Of a stretch of 64,000 nt of DNA, positions 61,907 to 64,000 are shown one piece after another; position 1 is the stretch's first letter, and each line of letters starts with the position of its first letter. The notes under the pieces were generated by a model that was not told where the DNA came from, did not search any database, and worked only from the letters and a program-made list of their open reading frames with translations. The position numbers were made by a program, and so were the translations under genes. The stretch comes from Ampullaceana balthica. Taxonomy: Eukaryota > Mollusca > Gastropoda > Lymnaeidae. The stretch is from assembly GCA_944989445.1 (NCBI GenBank), contig CALYLW010000011.1, forward strand, positions 3,005,501-3,069,500, in the 5' to 3' direction.

Positions 61907-63372
61907 AGAAATTTTAGACTGTTCCGATGTCATATCTGTGACAACTCTAGCGGTGTTATTGTTGTGTGGGTTATCACCGTTGGTAGTGCTAGTGTCACTA
62001 GTGTTCAGTAGTAATAGTTTTTCTTTCTCCCGTGTATTGTGCGGTTGGCCCTGTTGGTAGTGCTAGTCACTAGTACCAGTTGTAGCAAGAATTCAGTAGT
62101 TGCGGTTCACTCTGAGTCGTGGTTCCTAACGATATTTTTAAGGTGTAATGTTTTTTGTTGTTTGTTTCGCTCGTCTATATATAAAAATAAAAATAAAAAA
62201 TGCCGTAGTTATTAATTTAACTGTAATAAAAGCTAATGTTTGGGTAATTTGTGGTACACATTTTAAAAATTATAATTATACATTTTTACTTATAGAAAAA
62301 TTAGGGATTATTCCTAATAACAGTTAAAATGACTCAACATGATGTCATCATTGTCAGTTACAAACTAACATTAAAAATATGATCGGAATACTCAAATCTT
62401 CTTAAACTCCCGGCATCGCTTCATTATTTGGTTATAATTTGATAGTTCTGTTTTTTTTAATACGAAATTTTTTTTAAGGGGAGGAAGGGGCGGGGGGGGG
62501 GTCCGTCTCGCTCGGCGGACAATTTTTTATTACAATCTGCGTGTCACCTCCCTTCTGTGTGCTGCTACGGGGAATTTGAGATCTAAACAAAAAGTATTTT
62601 GATAACTTCCCAGAATGCATTAGGCCCTACAGAATATCATCATAACCGCTGAAATACAAAACCTGTAGATGTCAGAGCACGTCACGGTCACCGCTGTAAA
62701 GATGTTTTCTTTTCTGTCAGATCCATTGGTGGAAGTTCCGTACTAATATATGGAGAAAAATTGTATTTACTTTTTCTGGTCTAAGTTTGAGATATTCACA
62801 AAGTACCCGTGAGACAATAACTGGTGCGACCACAATAAGGAGAGCTGTGTGGCAGGCAAAGTCGATAACTGAAACATTATATTACAAAACCATAGCATTA
62901 TAGGCAGATGATATCTCATTGACGAAATTGAGATTATCCTGTCATGTAGATGTATACATTTAAATATTTTATTTCTTTGAAATTTAAGAAGACATCTATA
63001 CTTTAAAAATATTGAAAGTTTTAGATCAACATAATGTAGAGATGTATATCAATTTTTTATTTTTTTTAATTTGAAATTTACATCCACACATCAACACATT
63101 TTTATAACTTATCCCTCGATGGTATTTGAGATTTAGACAAAAATGCAATATTTACCAATCCTTTTAGATAATCTTATCAAGCTTTAGCTGCAGTCAATAA
63201 ATGTAATGACAGGGCCCGTGCCTCTCTTCTCTTCTCTTCTCTCCTCTTCTGTGTGAGTAGCATGTTAGTTTGTGCACACAACTCAAATAGAAACATAATT
63301 CCACTGACTCTAAATTGTAATTTCAAGTTATCGCACATTTTAAGACTCTAGATTTCTATCGTTTATTGGAAG
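61907..63372. other. Unassigned sequence
   Basis: AT-rich apart from a short G-rich run at 62476-62502. A weakly repeated GTTGGTAGTGCTAGT motif occurs just before and within this stretch (61979 and 62053). No gene seen. Confidence 0.4.
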
Positions 63373-63650
63373 CGGAAGTACATAGAGTTGTGTCCCTACA
63401 TAGAACTCATCTAACCATCGGAAGTACATAGAGTTGTGTCCCTACATAGAACTCATCTAACCATCGGAAGTACATAGAGTTGTGTCCCTACATAGAACTC
63501 ATCTAACCATCGGAAGTACATAGAGTTGTGTCCCTACATAGAACTCATCTAACCATCGGAAGTACATAGAGTTGTGTCCCTACATAGAACTCATCTAACC
63601 ATCGGAAGTACATAGAGTTGTGTCCCTACATAGAACTCATCTAACCATCA
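63373..63650 (+). repeat. 46-bp minisatellite, six identical units
   Basis: Units beginning CGGAAGTACATAGAGTTGTG repeat exactly every 46 bp, with no visible differences. Confidence 0.96.
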
Positions 63651-64000
63651 TAATAGAAACTCGGTTTGGAAGACAATAAATTAAACATGGAATTAAAATC
63701 AGATAAAAAGTTCCATGAAAGCTGATGGAAATTATTTAAAACTTAAATCTAGAGGATGGTGGCAATGGTTATCTTTTTGGAATACTATGCGGCATATAAT
63801 GCGAAAATGTTAGGTTTTTATTAGGTTTTTAAACTATATTTTTCGGATTTTATTCATAGTTGTTTCCTTTTTAATGTTAAATTGAATAATCAACTTTTAT
63901 TTCAAGCCCGTAAATTAATATAAAAAAAAATTTAGTATGTGAATATATTTTTAAAAAATATGCATCTTCTTCAATAGAAAAAAATTAATAAATAAAATAA
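63651..64000. other. AT-rich unassigned sequence
   Basis: No feature seen up to the window end. Confidence 0.4.

Overview
This window looks like non-coding, repeat-dominated DNA from an animal nuclear genome. It contains tRNA-derived SINEs with pol III A and B boxes, hAT-type miniature transposons with 8-bp target duplications, a Helitron-like hairpin terminus, GA/CT/TA microsatellites and many minisatellites. There are no closely packed genes, operons or Shine-Dalgarno sites. A mollusc or other lophotrochozoan is my best guess from this repeat mix, but nothing seen fixes the species.

Layout. 1-10 kb: a 108-bp tandem repeat, two copies of a composite palindromic element (1387-2151 and 6060-6815), two different tRNA-derived SINEs on the minus strand, a 36-bp minisatellite whose every unit is a small palindrome, and a 49-bp array with a 147-bp higher-order block. 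10-20 kb: a Helitron-like repeat, a GC-rich stretch with promoter-type motifs, a CpG-rich 43-bp palindrome, smaller minisatellites, a GA tract and a 185-bp hAT MITE with a perfect 8-bp target duplication. 20-26 kb: one possible protein-coding exon (20325-20487) and a long decayed repeat with degenerate 315-bp tandem units. 26.8-28.2 kb: a shattered coding sequence of about 450 codons on the minus strand, visible only when all three minus frames are read together. 28-39 kb: transposon ends, a 28-bp minisatellite, an inverted second copy of the 23.5-24.5 kb repeat, a 560-bp MITE-like element, an 80-bp hAT MITE and a degenerate tRNA-Val copy. 39.9-45.1 kb: a 5.1-kb minisatellite of 142 units of 36 bp that differ at one main site. 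46-58 kb: five more minisatellites, a third composite element with another element nested in it, and a hAT MITE inserted inside a minisatellite. 58-64 kb: TA tract, small minisatellites, a GC-rich stretch at 61.0-61.9 kb with a PBX-PREP/MEIS site cluster and a splice-donor-like end, and a 46-bp minisatellite.

Tandem arrays occupy roughly 14 kb (about a fifth) of the window. I find no intact protein-coding gene. Most long open frames exist only because tandem units are multiples of 3 bp long (108, 36, 36, 9, 27 and 39 bp). The items most worth following are the decayed coding sequence at 26818-28168, the two-variant 36-bp array, the composite/nested element family, the possible exon at 20.3 kb and the regulatory-looking stretch at 61 kb.
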